Below are positions 1 through 8,055 of a stretch of 36,390 nucleotides of DNA, one piece after another. This stretch comes from an uncultured bacterium. Its GTDB lineage: Bacteria > Cyanobacteriota > Vampirovibrionia > Gastranaerophilales > Gastranaerophilaceae. The stretch spans positions 1 to 36,390 of the forward strand of contig CANAIK010000012.1 of assembly GCA_947361225.1 (NCBI GenBank), read 5' to 3'. Made by a program: the position numbers and the translations under genes. Within the stretch, counting starts at the first letter, position 1. The number at the start of each line of letters is the position of its first letter. The notes under the pieces were generated by a model. That model saw only the letters and a list, made by a program, of their open reading frames with translations, was not told the DNA's origin and did not search any database.

Positions 1-81
1 TTTATCTTCGATTTGCGCTATTTCGTTCGTTGTTTTATCTTCGATTTGCGCTATTTCGTTCGTTGCTTTATCTTCGATTTG
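1..81 (-). repeat. 33-bp in-frame tandem repeat
   Basis: Two complete 33-base units (1-33, 34-66) differ only in the last base, and a third begins at 67 with 15 identical bases before diverging. On the minus strand each unit encodes TTNEIAQIEDK or ATNEIAQIEDK in the frame of the partial gene. The array probably continues outside the window. Confidence 0.85.
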
Positions 82-993
82 TTCTGTTTCTTGGGGTTTA
101 TCTTTGTGCAGTTTTTTATCAACAGTATCGCAAACTTTTCCCCCGATTAGAACTGAGCCCAGAGCGTCTCCAAATAATCCGCCCACAAATGCTCCAATAG
201 GACCAAAGAAACTAAGACCGATACCACTTCCAACGGTTCTACCCAAAGCACCCCCGATTCCATATGAAACAAAATCGGCTCCTGTTTGAAAAGTTGCTTT
301 TCCAAGTTCCTTAACCCCTCCGACAAAGCCTTTTTCCTTAAAAGCAGGAATTACGTTCTCAACTAAATTCGGAACAAAAGTGGTTAGGGTCGTTAAAACA
401 AGGTTAAATTTACTTGACATTTCTTTTTTAAATAATGTTTTAACACTATTCCCGAATCCGCCTTTAGCAGCATTTGCAGTGGTTTTAGCGGTATTTGCTC
501 CTTTTTGCAATGTATTTACAAAGTCTTTTGTAATTTCAGTTCCTTGATCAATCGCTTTTTTTGTTGCGGACAAATTTTTAGCAGCCAAATCACTCGCTTG
601 TTGAGCGGACTTTTTAACGTCTGTAAATTTTATTTTATCTTTTTTAAATAAATTCAAAAACTTTTGCTTTAAGCTTAAATCCCCTCTTTTATTTATTTTT
701 GCAAGTTTTTTTTGAGCGCTTTTTGCGTTTTTATAAACATCCTTATAATTTTCATAACTACTCGACATTGCAATGCCTCTTGAAAAAACGTCCTTTTTGG
801 GACCCTGTTTTAAGGCAGTGTTTAGTTTTTTAAATTTTTCAAGTTCTAAAGCTTCAATTGCACCTTTAACCCCGTTTGATCTTTTAATTGCAAAAGCAAT
901 ACTTCCCGCTTCTGTTATGGCAGGAAAAACCATAGCCATTTTGACATTCTGACCAAAAGAATTTTGTTTGGGGTGTTGGATATCTTCAGCCAT
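1..993 (-). CDS. Glycine-zipper protein with 11-residue repeats, C-terminus cut by window edge
   Basis: The frame is open from ATG at 993 to base 1 with no stop, giving 331 residues of an incomplete protein. The start is supported by AAGGAG six bases upstream. The N-terminal half is Lys/Ala-rich and probably helical. Residues about 244-288 are a glycine-rich run with small residues every third or fourth position (GGALG, GSGIG, GPIGAFVGG), the pattern of a membrane-inserting glycine zipper. After that come charged 11-residue repeats (TTNEIAQIEDK) that continue past the edge. No signal peptide is visible. I do not recognise the family. The gene is divergent from the Mini-III gene, with 77 bases between the starts. 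Function unknown; a membrane-associating protein is the most that can be inferred. Confidence 0.7.
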   Translation of the reverse strand, partial: MAEDIQHPKQNSFGQNVKMAMVFPAITEAGSIAFAIKRSNGVKGAIEALELEKFKKLNTALKQGPKKDVFSRGIAMSSSYENYKDVYKNAKSAQKKLAKINKRGDLSLKQKFLNLFKKDKIKFTDVKKSAQQASDLAAKNLSATKKAIDQGTEITKDFVNTLQKGANTAKTTANAAKGGFGNSVKTLFKKEMSSKFNLVLTTLTTFVPNLVENVIPAFKEKGFVGGVKELGKATFQTGADFVSYGIGGALGRTVGSGIGLSFFGPIGAFVGGLFGDALGSVLIGGKVCDTVDKKLHKDKPQETEQIEDKATNEIAQIEDKTTNEIAQIEDK

Positions 994-1070
994 ATAAACT
1001 CCTTAAATAAATAAAGTGTTTTTTTAATAAAAAATTGCTTTTTTTTGTTAATTTTTGTTATTATTAAAAA

Positions 1071-1433
1071 ATGGAATACAGCTTAAAACACTACGCTTAT
1101 ATCGGGGATTGCGTTTGGGAGCTTTTTATAAGAAAAATTGTAATTAAAAAAACCCAAATTCAAAACACAATGCACAAATATTCGACCCAATACGTTTGCG
1201 CCTCTAAACAAAGTGAAATTCTTGGTTTAATAACAGAAAAACTAACCGAAGCTGAACTTGAAATCCAAAAAAGGGGGAGGAATTTAAAAATTTCAATAAA
1301 CAAAAAAAATAACCCTCAAATCCACGCAAACGCTACTTCTTTTGAAGTTTTAATCGGATATTGGTATTTAAACGACAAAAATCGCCTTAAGGAAATTTTT
1401 AACTTTATTGAAAGTGGTATAATTAAACTATGA
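1071..1433 (+). CDS. mrnC: Mini-ribonuclease III (MrnC)
   Basis: A 120-residue protein made of a single RNase III catalytic domain without a double-stranded RNA-binding domain, the normal Mini-III layout. In bacteria this family matures 23S rRNA ends. Visible signatures are AYIGDCVWELFIR near the N-terminus (the YIGDAVYE motif with the catalytic acidic residues) and HANATSFEVLIGYWYL near residue 90 (the ATAFEALIGYLYL motif with the second acidic residue). There is no Shine-Dalgarno sequence. A TATTAT hexamer lies exactly six bases before ATG, suggesting a leaderless transcript. The stop overlaps the start of the downstream kinase (ATGA), so the two are probably co-translated. Confidence 0.85.
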   Translation: MEYSLKHYAYIGDCVWELFIRKIVIKKTQIQNTMHKYSTQYVCASKQSEILGLITEKLTEAELEIQKRGRNLKISINKKNNPQIHANATSFEVLIGYWYLNDKNRLKEIFNFIESGIIKL

Positions 1434-2140
1434 ATATTAAAGAAGAATTTATATCGACCTTATCCCACGAGATTAGAACGCCTTTAACAAGCATTAAAGG
1501 ATTTATAAAAACACTTCTTGACAACTGGGATGCTATAGACGATGACAAAAAAAAAGAATTTTTATTAATAGTGGCTAATCAAACAACCAGACTTACCAAT
1601 TTAGTTGAGAATGTTCTTAATGTTGCGAAACTTGACTCCTGCGAGGAAAATTTTGTGTTTGTTAAAGTCGATTTTAATAAACTTATATCCGATTGCATTA
1701 AAGTTATTAGAATGAACTACAAAGATTTTGAATTCGATTATAAAAAAACAAACGAGCTTTATTGTTATTGCGACGACAACAAAACCCAGCAGATAATCCT
1801 TAATATTCTTGATAATAGCGCAAAATATTCAACTAACTCAAAAAAAATCGAAATTAAAACTTATTCCAATAAAAACTGCAATGTTTGCTCAATTAAGAAT
1901 TACGGCAGCTATATTGACGATAAAAACAAAGAAAAAATCTTCGATAAATTCTACAGAGTCGATTCATACTTAAAATCAAAAACTCAAGGAAGCGGATTAG
2001 GACTTTATATTGCTAATAACTTAGCTAAAAAAATGCAGGGAAAAATTGAGGTTAAATCCAATAAAAAAACCCTGGAAACCGAGTTTTTGGTTTATTTACC
2101 GACATTTGATGTTGAACAATCAATGAAAATGGGAGTTTAG
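1430..2140 (+). CDS. Sensor-less cytoplasmic histidine kinase
   Basis: A 236-residue protein that starts directly with the HisKA dimerisation domain: FISTLSHEIRTPL places the phospho-acceptor at His13. The HATPase domain follows, with an N box (QQIILNILDNSAKYS) and a G2 box (GSGLGLYIANNLAKK). No membrane segment, PAS or HAMP region precedes the histidine, so any signal must come through a partner. The start overlaps the mrnC stop by four bases. The next gene begins one base after its stop and encodes a receiver protein, its likely partner. Substrate and output are unknown. Confidence 0.85.
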   Translation: MNIKEEFISTLSHEIRTPLTSIKGFIKTLLDNWDAIDDDKKKEFLLIVANQTTRLTNLVENVLNVAKLDSCEENFVFVKVDFNKLISDCIKVIRMNYKDFEFDYKKTNELYCYCDDNKTQQIILNILDNSAKYSTNSKKIEIKTYSNKNCNVCSIKNYGSYIDDKNKEKIFDKFYRVDSYLKSKTQGSGLGLYIANNLAKKMQGKIEVKSNKKTLETEFLVYLPTFDVEQSMKMGV

Positions 2141-2141
2141 T

Positions 2142-3410
2142 TTGTTTAAGAATCAAATTTTAATAATTAGCGATAGAAAAGAACTTTCAATAAAATATAA
2201 AAAACTCCTTAGTGCTAAAGGACACGAGGTTTTATATACTTCTAATTTATCGAAAGTCTTTTCAATTCTGCAAAAAGAAGAAATCGAACTTATTATAGTT
2301 TCTGATACCATTAAAGAAAATTTGAGTTCTTTAATTAAAAAAATTCGCACACTAACTTATAATTTTCGTCCTATTATTATTGCGGTTTCTAAATCCAATG
2401 ACCTAGAGGACAAATTGAGTGCACTAAAAGAAGGGGCGGACGATTTTTTAGGAGAAGAAATTTCTAAAACAGAATTCCAGGTTCGAACCCAAGCGCATTT
2501 AAGACGCTACATTGAAAGTTTTTTAAATCCGATTACAAAATTGGTTGATAAAAATATTACCCTAAAAACGATAAATAAATCCCTTAATAAAACAGAAGAT
2601 TTTTCTTATTTGTTAATTAGGATTAAAGGGATTGAAATTTATCAAAAAACCCACGGACAAATTGCTTATGAAAAACTCCTTCAAACCTTAAGCGCAATAA
2701 TTTCCTCAACCTTAGGGAATAACGATTTTTTAGGACATTTAAGTGACGATAGTTTTATTCTTATTACAAATCCTGTGCAAACAGAAAAACTGGCGGGGTT
2801 TTTGGTTTTTGCGTTCGATAATATAATTAACAAATTCTACACAAAAGACGAAATTGAGAATAATTTTATCCTCAAATCAAGTGATAATAAAGAAGAAAAA
2901 AAAGAAAGCTTAATGAAAATTAATATTTCGGCTCTTGAGAAAAATAAAAACTACACAAGCTATAGAGAAATTATTAACAATTTATTAGAACTTGTAAAAC
3001 CCTTGGAAAACAAGGATATTTCCTCTTATATTATCGATAGATACAAACTTCAAGGTAAAACGGTTGAATTAAAAAATAATGTTTTAGTATATGAAGTTGA
3101 TTCAAGTTTATCGTATTTAATTAAGAATGTTTGTGAAATTAATGGAATTGAAAGTTATTACGCTCATTCAACCAAAGAATTTTTTAACCTTTATAAAACC
3201 AAAAACCCAAAAGTTGTTGTTTTAGACTGGGGCGATGGGTCAATAAGTCTCAAAATTGCAAAAAAAATCGAACAGGATAATATTAAACTTATTTTTTCTT
3301 CCTCATACTTAAATAAAAAAGAAATTCTTAAATTGGGGGCTGATGTTTATCTTCCCAAACCTTATGAAATTAATGATTTAATAGGTTGGATTAAAAAGTT
3401 TTTAAATTAA
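2142..3410 (+). CDS. Receiver, degenerate GGDEF, receiver protein
   Basis: A 422-residue protein starting at TTG, with GGGAG six bases before it. Domain 1 (about 4-120) is CheY-like: Asp55 sits where the phospho-acceptor should be, but the conserved Lys is absent (FLGEE in place of the usual LxKP). The middle (about 140-290) has the secondary-structure pattern of a GGDEF domain, but the signature is replaced by LSDDS, so diguanylate cyclase activity is unlikely. Domain 3 (about 310-422) is a second receiver with Asp362 (VVVLDWGDG) and Lys406 (LPKPYE), which looks competent. It lies next to and is coupled with the kinase at 1430. There is no DNA-binding output, so it probably acts through protein contacts. 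Domain boundaries are approximate. Confidence 0.75.
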   Translation: MFKNQILIISDRKELSIKYKKLLSAKGHEVLYTSNLSKVFSILQKEEIELIIVSDTIKENLSSLIKKIRTLTYNFRPIIIAVSKSNDLEDKLSALKEGADDFLGEEISKTEFQVRTQAHLRRYIESFLNPITKLVDKNITLKTINKSLNKTEDFSYLLIRIKGIEIYQKTHGQIAYEKLLQTLSAIISSTLGNNDFLGHLSDDSFILITNPVQTEKLAGFLVFAFDNIINKFYTKDEIENNFILKSSDNKEEKKESLMKINISALEKNKNYTSYREIINNLLELVKPLENKDISSYIIDRYKLQGKTVELKNNVLVYEVDSSLSYLIKNVCEINGIESYYAHSTKEFFNLYKTKNPKVVVLDWGDGSISLKIAKKIEQDNIKLIFSSSYLNKKEILKLGADVYLPKPYEINDLIGWIKKFLN

Positions 3411-3426
3411 TAAAATTTAAAAAAGA

Positions 3427-3444
3427 GGGGCTTTTAAAAGCCCC
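3427..3444. terminator. Bidirectional terminator between convergent genes
   Basis: A perfect 18-base palindrome, GGGGCTTTTAAAAGCCCC, flanked by A-rich sequence on the left and TTTAAA on the right. It lies between the end of the receiver gene (3410) and the end of the convergent small gene (3454), so it can terminate both. Confidence 0.8.
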
Positions 3445-3453
3445 TTTAAAAAC

Positions 3454-3660
3454 TTACATTATATAATTGTTTCCATATTTTAAAGAGCCTGTCAAATAGC
3501 ACTCTTTAATGGTTTGTTTTAAAGATGTGTAAGATTTTAGCTTTGTTCCCGATTGAGATTCCTCTATTTCCGCCTTAGCTTGTGAATATTTATCAGCTAT
3601 AAAATTTTTATTTAAATTTAAATCCAAATTAATTAGAATTGAACTTGTTCTGCTGTCCAT
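3454..3660 (-). CDS. Small hypothetical protein, 68 residues
   Basis: ATG at 3660 is preceded by AAAGGA at a usable distance. The product is a soluble, charged 68-residue protein with no membrane segment, no cysteine pair and no motif I recognise (one Cys near residue 54). It ends just before the bidirectional terminator at 3427 and is followed upstream by an AT-rich gap before the mtaB end. Real expression is supported only by the ribosome site and terminator placement. Confidence 0.5.
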   Translation of the reverse strand: MDSRTSSILINLDLNLNKNFIADKYSQAKAEIEESQSGTKLKSYTSLKQTIKECYLTGSLKYGNNYIM

Positions 3661-3745
3661 TTTTGATATCCTTTTGTTATCTATACTTTAATAAAAACAA
3701 ATTAGGAATCGATATATCAAAATTATATAATTTTGTTACAATACT

Positions 3746-4996
3746 TTACATTAACTCATAATCCGCCAAGTTGACCGTTCTTAAGCTGTGTCTTAAGTTA
3801 TCGTTTTTATCATCAATATGGATTTTAATGTAGTTTCTTGTTGTTGCGCTATAAAGATTTGTTTTTTTAGATTTTTTTTCAATTAAAACTTCCTGGATTG
3901 TGTTTTTATTCCTTAAAAGAAAGTTTTTATGAAGATCTTTACTTAGTTCAATAATTTTTTCCACCCGTTTTGTTTTAATTGAATCTTGAACTTGAGGGAG
4001 GTCAAAAGCAGGTGTTTTTTCTCTTCTTGAATAAGGAAAACAGTGGATTGATGAGAGCTTTGCCTGTTTTAAGTTATTGTAAGTAATATTAAAATCCTCG
4101 TCGGTTTCAAGAGGAAAACCAACAATAATATCACAACCCAAATACGGATTTTTGAATTTTTTGTGGAGTTTATCAATTGTTTTAAGAGCACTTTTTGAAT
4201 CATAGTTTCTATTCATATTACTTAAAGTCTTATCGCACAAAGATTGTAAGGATAAATGAAAATGAGGACAAAATTTAGTTGAATTCGATAAAAAATCAAT
4301 AATAGTGTCGTCCAATTCATTAACATATAAAGATCCCAATCGATAACGAGGAATTTTTGTGGTTTCAATTTTTTTAAGCAAATCAATTAAACTTAAATTA
4401 AACTCCAAACCCCACTGACCTATATGAATTCCTGTTAATACAATTTCTTTAATCCCTTTTTTTTCAACCAAATCGATTTGATGGAGAATATTATCAATAG
4501 TGTTCGACCTTGATTTTCCTCGAGCATATGGAATAATGCAATAAGAGCAGTTGTTGTTGCATCCGTCTTGGATTTTAATGCTTACCCTTGTTGTTGCGGG
4601 GTTGGATAAAAATTTGTTATCAAAAGTCGTTTCTTTAATAATTTCACCCACAAAAAAACCTTCTTTGTAAATATAGTTAACAATATCCATTTTTTCCTTA
4701 TTCCCCAAAACAAGATTAAAGTTAGAATAAGGAAAAGTGGCGTGTTCTTTATAAGTTTGACTAACACAGCCTAAAAGCACAGTTTTAATATTGGGATTAA
4801 TTTTTTTTGCGTTGTTATATAAATAATTAACCGTCGAATCAGCTTGAGAAGTTACAGAACAAGAATTAATAAGAAAAAAATCCGCTTCTTGAAGTTCTGC
4901 TTCTTTGAATCCTTCGTTTGTTAAATTCTCAGCTATAATTTGACCCTCGAGCTGATTTTGTTTACATCCTAATGTTTTTATACAAAAACTTTTCAT
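3746..4996 (-). CDS. mtaB: tRNA t6A37 methylthiotransferase MtaB
   Basis: A 416-residue radical-SAM methylthiotransferase of the MiaB/RimO/MtaB group. The N-terminal domain binds one 4Fe-4S cluster through Cys11 (TLGCKQNQLEG), Cys46 and Cys77. The radical-SAM cluster is Cys146, Cys150 and Cys153 (GCNNNCSYC). The C-terminal about 60 residues could be a short TRAM RNA-binding domain. MtaB converts t6A to ms2t6A at position 37 of tRNAs reading ANN codons. MtaB is preferred over MiaB from the short N-terminus and the GCKQNQLEG form of the first motif. The zinc-ribbon gene lies 17 bases upstream. A TAGAAT hexamer lies six bases before the ATG, so the gene may also have its own leaderless transcript. 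Confidence 0.8.
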   Translation of the reverse strand: MKSFCIKTLGCKQNQLEGQIIAENLTNEGFKEAELQEADFFLINSCSVTSQADSTVNYLYNNAKKINPNIKTVLLGCVSQTYKEHATFPYSNFNLVLGNKEKMDIVNYIYKEGFFVGEIIKETTFDNKFLSNPATTRVSIKIQDGCNNNCSYCIIPYARGKSRSNTIDNILHQIDLVEKKGIKEIVLTGIHIGQWGLEFNLSLIDLLKKIETTKIPRYRLGSLYVNELDDTIIDFLSNSTKFCPHFHLSLQSLCDKTLSNMNRNYDSKSALKTIDKLHKKFKNPYLGCDIIVGFPLETDEDFNITYNNLKQAKLSSIHCFPYSRREKTPAFDLPQVQDSIKTKRVEKIIELSKDLHKNFLLRNKNTIQEVLIEKKSKKTNLYSATTRNYIKIHIDDKNDNLRHSLRTVNLADYELM

Positions 4997-5013
4997 AGTT
5001 CAATTCTAACATA

Positions 5014-5211
5014 TTAATTTTGAAAAGGATTAATTTCCCCTTTTTTTAATTTATATATTTCCCCGCACTTAGAACAAGCAAGGATTTTTCCCGTGGAATC
5101 AATCGGAACAAAAAGATGAGAGCAGACTTGAGGTTCCTCGGTTTTGTCCTCGATTTTTTTCTTTTTTTTAAAATTATCTTTAATTTTTATAAATAATTCT
5201 ATTATATACAC
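5014..5211 (-). CDS. Small zinc-ribbon-like protein
   Basis: A 65-residue protein beginning at GTG, with no ATG available in the frame. It has a basic, lysine-rich first third and a likely metal site made of C-S-H (near residue 30) and CSKC (near residue 47), a zinc-ribbon arrangement. There is no Shine-Dalgarno sequence; a TATAAT on the minus strand at 5226-5221 would place the RNA start a few bases before the GTG. It is upstream of mtaB in the same direction and probably co-transcribed. Function unknown; a nucleic-acid-binding or tRNA-related role is only suggested by its neighbour. Confidence 0.6.
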   Translation of the reverse strand: MYIIELFIKIKDNFKKKKKIEDKTEEPQVCSHLFVPIDSTGKILACSKCGEIYKLKKGEINPFQN

Positions 5212-5220
5212 GATTTTTAA

Positions 5221-5228
5221 ATTATAAT
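5221..5228. promoter_or_regulatory. Overlapping divergent -10 elements
   Basis: ATTATAAT reads as TATAAT on the plus strand (5223-5228) and as TATAAT on the minus strand (5226-5221). The two start codons it serves (GTG at 5211 minus, ATG at 5235 plus) are only 23 bases apart, so both promoters must overlap. No good -35 is visible for either. Confidence 0.5.
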
Positions 5229-5234
5229 TTAATT

Positions 5235-6047
5235 ATGGATAAAAAACTACATAGAATTATATCATCAACCGTTTCTTATCACAATTTTAAAGAAGCCGTT
5301 GAAATTGCGTCCGATTTAGGTTGTGGAATCGAAATTTCACGATTCGGAAAGTTGTCTAATATTGAAGATAATTTTGAAAAAAACAAAAAAGAATACGGTT
5401 CAATCCTCGCTGATTTTGATAACGAAGTTACACTCCACGGATTTTTTTCTAATTTGAATATAGCATCAAAAGATCCTTTAATTAAAGAAGTCAGCTTAAA
5501 ACGTTATTATCAAAGTTTAGAATTAGCACTTGAATTCGGTTGTACAAACGTTGTTTTCCATACTTGTTATAACAATTTATTAAAACATAAACAATATCAA
5601 AATATGTTTTTTTTATCAAATATCGAATTCTACAAAAATTTTATTAAAAATTTTGAAGAATCGAATATTACCCTAACAATCGAAAACGTCCACGAATCCG
5701 ATTCGACTTTTATTCGAAATCTTGTTGGAGCAATTAATTCCCCCTATCTTGGAACAACAATCGACATCGGTCATTGCAATTTGCACTCAACAATTAAACC
5801 CGAGGACTGGATAAAAGATTACGGGATAATGCTTAAACATATGCATTTTCACAATAACGACAAAACCGAGGATTCTCATTCAAGTTTAAAAAAAGGAACA
5901 CTTGAAATTAAACCAATCTTACAAACCCTTAAAGATCTTGAGCTTTACCCTAAAATTGTTTTTGAAATTTTCGATAAAGAAGATTTGGTTGAATCAGTAG
6001 AATATTTTAATTCCTTATGCGATGAAATTGGAATCGAATATTGTTAG
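5235..6047 (+). CDS. Sugar-phosphate isomerase/epimerase-like TIM barrel
   Basis: A 270-residue protein of the xylose-isomerase-like/AP endonuclease 2 superfamily. Strand-end metal ligands can be followed in order: LHGFF (His), FHTC (His), TIENVHE (Glu), TIDIGHC (Asp and His), HMHFHNND (His) and VFEIFD (Glu). That set supports a divalent-metal isomerase or epimerase acting on a sugar or polyol. The substrate cannot be read from sequence. ATG follows TATAAT by exactly six bases without a ribosome site, suggesting leaderless translation. The 3' end overlaps the convergent alcohol dehydrogenase gene by four bases. Confidence 0.7.
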   Translation: MDKKLHRIISSTVSYHNFKEAVEIASDLGCGIEISRFGKLSNIEDNFEKNKKEYGSILADFDNEVTLHGFFSNLNIASKDPLIKEVSLKRYYQSLELALEFGCTNVVFHTCYNNLLKHKQYQNMFFLSNIEFYKNFIKNFEESNITLTIENVHESDSTFIRNLVGAINSPYLGTTIDIGHCNLHSTIKPEDWIKDYGIMLKHMHFHNNDKTEDSHSSLKKGTLEIKPILQTLKDLELYPKIVFEIFDKEDLVESVEYFNSLCDEIGIEYC

Positions 6048-7012
6048 AATTGAACCAAAACCTTGAGCGTTCCTTTGTCCTGATTTTTTTTGAATGCCGA
6101 TTCAAAATCATCAACATTATAAATTCCTGAAACTAAAGGTTTAACATCAATTCTCCCTTTTTCTAAAAGCCTTAAAACGGGTTTAAATTGTCCGCATCGA
6201 GATCCTATAATTGTAATTTCATTAACCACAATACTAGCTAAATTTAACCCTTCTTTAGCGGCAATTGTGCTTTTTAAGACCAAAATCCCTCTTGGTTTTA
6301 CTAAACTTGCGCTTTTTTCAAATCCATTAACAGACCCTGTTGCTTCAACAACAATGTCAAATGACGCTAAGTCAGTTTCCTTTAATTCTTCTAAAAGTTT
6401 GGTTTTTGCCCCTAAATTCTTTGTAATTTGGAGTTTTTCCTCGTGTTTTCCTATATGAACATAATCAATATTTAAAGCATTAAAAACAAGACTAACGCAC
6501 AACCCTAATTTCCCGTCTCCAAGGATTGCAACCTTGGAATCCGGTTTAATATGGATTTGTTCTATAATTTCATAGGCTGCAGCCAAAGGTTCAACAAGGG
6601 TTGCGCTTATATCATCGATACAATCAGGAACCACAATAACGTTTTGTTGGGGCAATGTAAAGTATTCGCAAAAACATCCGTCTTTTTTATAAATTCCTAA
6701 AGTAGATCGATTAGGACAGTGTCTTTGCAAGTTTTTATGACAATAAGAACAATCCTCGCAAGCAAGGTTGATTTCACCCACAACTCTTTTTTTAAGCAGG
6801 TCTTTTGATACTCCCTTCCCGACTTTTTCAACAACACCAACAAATTCGTGTCCCAGGATTCCTTTATAATCCATATATCCTTTGGTAATTTCATAGTCAG
6901 TGTTGCAAATTCCAACCATTTTTGTCTTAATTAGAACTTCCCCGTCCTTAGGCTCAGGAATCGGATAATTGTTATCCAATTTTAAGGTATTATCAAAAAC
7001 CAATGCTTTCAT
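6044..7012 (-). CDS. Zinc-dependent alcohol dehydrogenase, MDR family
   Basis: A 322-residue medium-chain dehydrogenase. Catalytic zinc ligands are Cys36 (GICNTDYE), His55-Glu56 (LGHEFVG) and probably Glu141 (EPLAA). Structural zinc is bound by Cys85, Cys88, Cys91 and Cys99. The Rossmann nucleotide site is GDGKLG at about 165-170. The family oxidises alcohols or polyols with NAD(P)+. The arrangement resembles sorbitol/threonine dehydrogenase-type members, but the substrate is unknown. It directly abuts trxB, which is upstream in the same direction, so the two form one unit. Convergence with a sugar-isomerase-like gene hints at carbohydrate use, an inference only. Confidence 0.8.
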   Translation of the reverse strand: MKALVFDNTLKLDNNYPIPEPKDGEVLIKTKMVGICNTDYEITKGYMDYKGILGHEFVGVVEKVGKGVSKDLLKKRVVGEINLACEDCSYCHKNLQRHCPNRSTLGIYKKDGCFCEYFTLPQQNVIVVPDCIDDISATLVEPLAAAYEIIEQIHIKPDSKVAILGDGKLGLCVSLVFNALNIDYVHIGKHEEKLQITKNLGAKTKLLEELKETDLASFDIVVEATGSVNGFEKSASLVKPRGILVLKSTIAAKEGLNLASIVVNEITIIGSRCGQFKPVLRLLEKGRIDVKPLVSGIYNVDDFESAFKKNQDKGTLKVLVQF

Positions 7013-7960
7013 TTACTTTACCACAGCCTCCTTTTGATTAATTATATACTTTGCCACTTCAACCCCTGCAATTGCGCCGTCTGAAACAGCGGTTATTACT
7101 TGTCTTAAGGGAGTATTTCTAACATCCCCTATTGCAAAAACCCCTTGAACACTTGTTTTCATAGAACAATCGGTTTTAATAAAACCAAGCTTGTCCAATT
7201 CAACTTGAGACGCAAAATGTTCAACATTAGGTTCCAACCCAATGTAAGGGAAAACCCCATCCGTTTTAATGTTTTTAGTTTTATTCGATAAACTATCCAA
7301 AATTCTAATTTCGATAACTTTTTTATCCCCGATAATTTCCTCAACCACTGAGTTTAGCACAAGTTCAATTTTTTTGTTATCAAAAACCCTTTTTTGAACA
7401 ATTTCATCTGCTCTAAATTTATCCCTTCTATGGATTAAATAAACTTTTTTAGCAAATCTTGTTAAATACAACGCTTCTTCTAAAGCAGAGTTCCCTCCCC
7501 CGACAACAGATACAATTTTATCTTTGTAAAAGGCTCCATCGCAAACAGCGCAATAACTTACGCCTTTTCCGATGTATTCAAGTTCACCCTTAACACCCAA
7601 TTTTTTAGCCTTAGCTCCTGTTGCAATAATTACGGTTTTAGCTAAAAATTCCCTATCCAGGGTTTTAATTTTTTTGATTGGTGAAACCAAATCCACTTCT
7701 TCTATTTCCTCGAAAGGAAATTTTTCAATGTCAAAATTATCAATATGATTCTCGAATTTTTCACAAAGTTTATCACCTTCGATTTTATCAAACCCCAAAT
7801 AATTCTCAATTTCACAATAATTAAAAGGAGTTCCTCCAAGTGTTGAAATATCGACAATTGCGCTTTTTAAATTTGCCCTGGCACAATAAAGCGCACTTGA
7901 TAATCCCGCAGGTCCACCCCCCAGAATAACGCAATCAAAAATTTTGCTTTTTTTATCCAT
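7013..7960 (-). CDS. trxB: Thioredoxin reductase
   Basis: A 315-residue low-molecular-weight flavoprotein that passes electrons from NADPH through FAD to thioredoxin. The FAD-binding GGGPAG is at 14-19, the redox-active disulfide CAVC at 137-140, the NADPH loop GGGNSALEEA follows, and the C-terminal FAD motif GVFAIGDVRN is present. The active site is CAVC rather than the commoner CATC; this is a tolerated variant. ATG is preceded by AAGAAGG about eight bases upstream. It is first in a two-gene unit with the alcohol dehydrogenase. Length is normal for the family. Confidence 0.92.
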   Translation of the reverse strand: MDKKSKIFDCVILGGGPAGLSSALYCARANLKSAIVDISTLGGTPFNYCEIENYLGFDKIEGDKLCEKFENHIDNFDIEKFPFEEIEEVDLVSPIKKIKTLDREFLAKTVIIATGAKAKKLGVKGELEYIGKGVSYCAVCDGAFYKDKIVSVVGGGNSALEEALYLTRFAKKVYLIHRRDKFRADEIVQKRVFDNKKIELVLNSVVEEIIGDKKVIEIRILDSLSNKTKNIKTDGVFPYIGLEPNVEHFASQVELDKLGFIKTDCSMKTSVQGVFAIGDVRNTPLRQVITAVSDGAIAGVEVAKYIINQKEAVVK

Positions 7961-8055
7961 AACTCAACCCTTCTTATATATTCTATCATAAATCCTTATT
8001 TTATTGACGATAAAATTTATATTTTGTTCCAAAAAAAAGAAGGGGGGAGTTTAAT

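Noticed and set aside
1..81. Regular 33-base repeats as a possible CRISPR array
   Set aside because: There are no spacers; the units are adjacent, in frame and encode an 11-residue protein repeat.
2142..3410. Active diguanylate cyclase
   Set aside because: The GGDEF signature is replaced by LSDDS, so the catalytic loop is lost.
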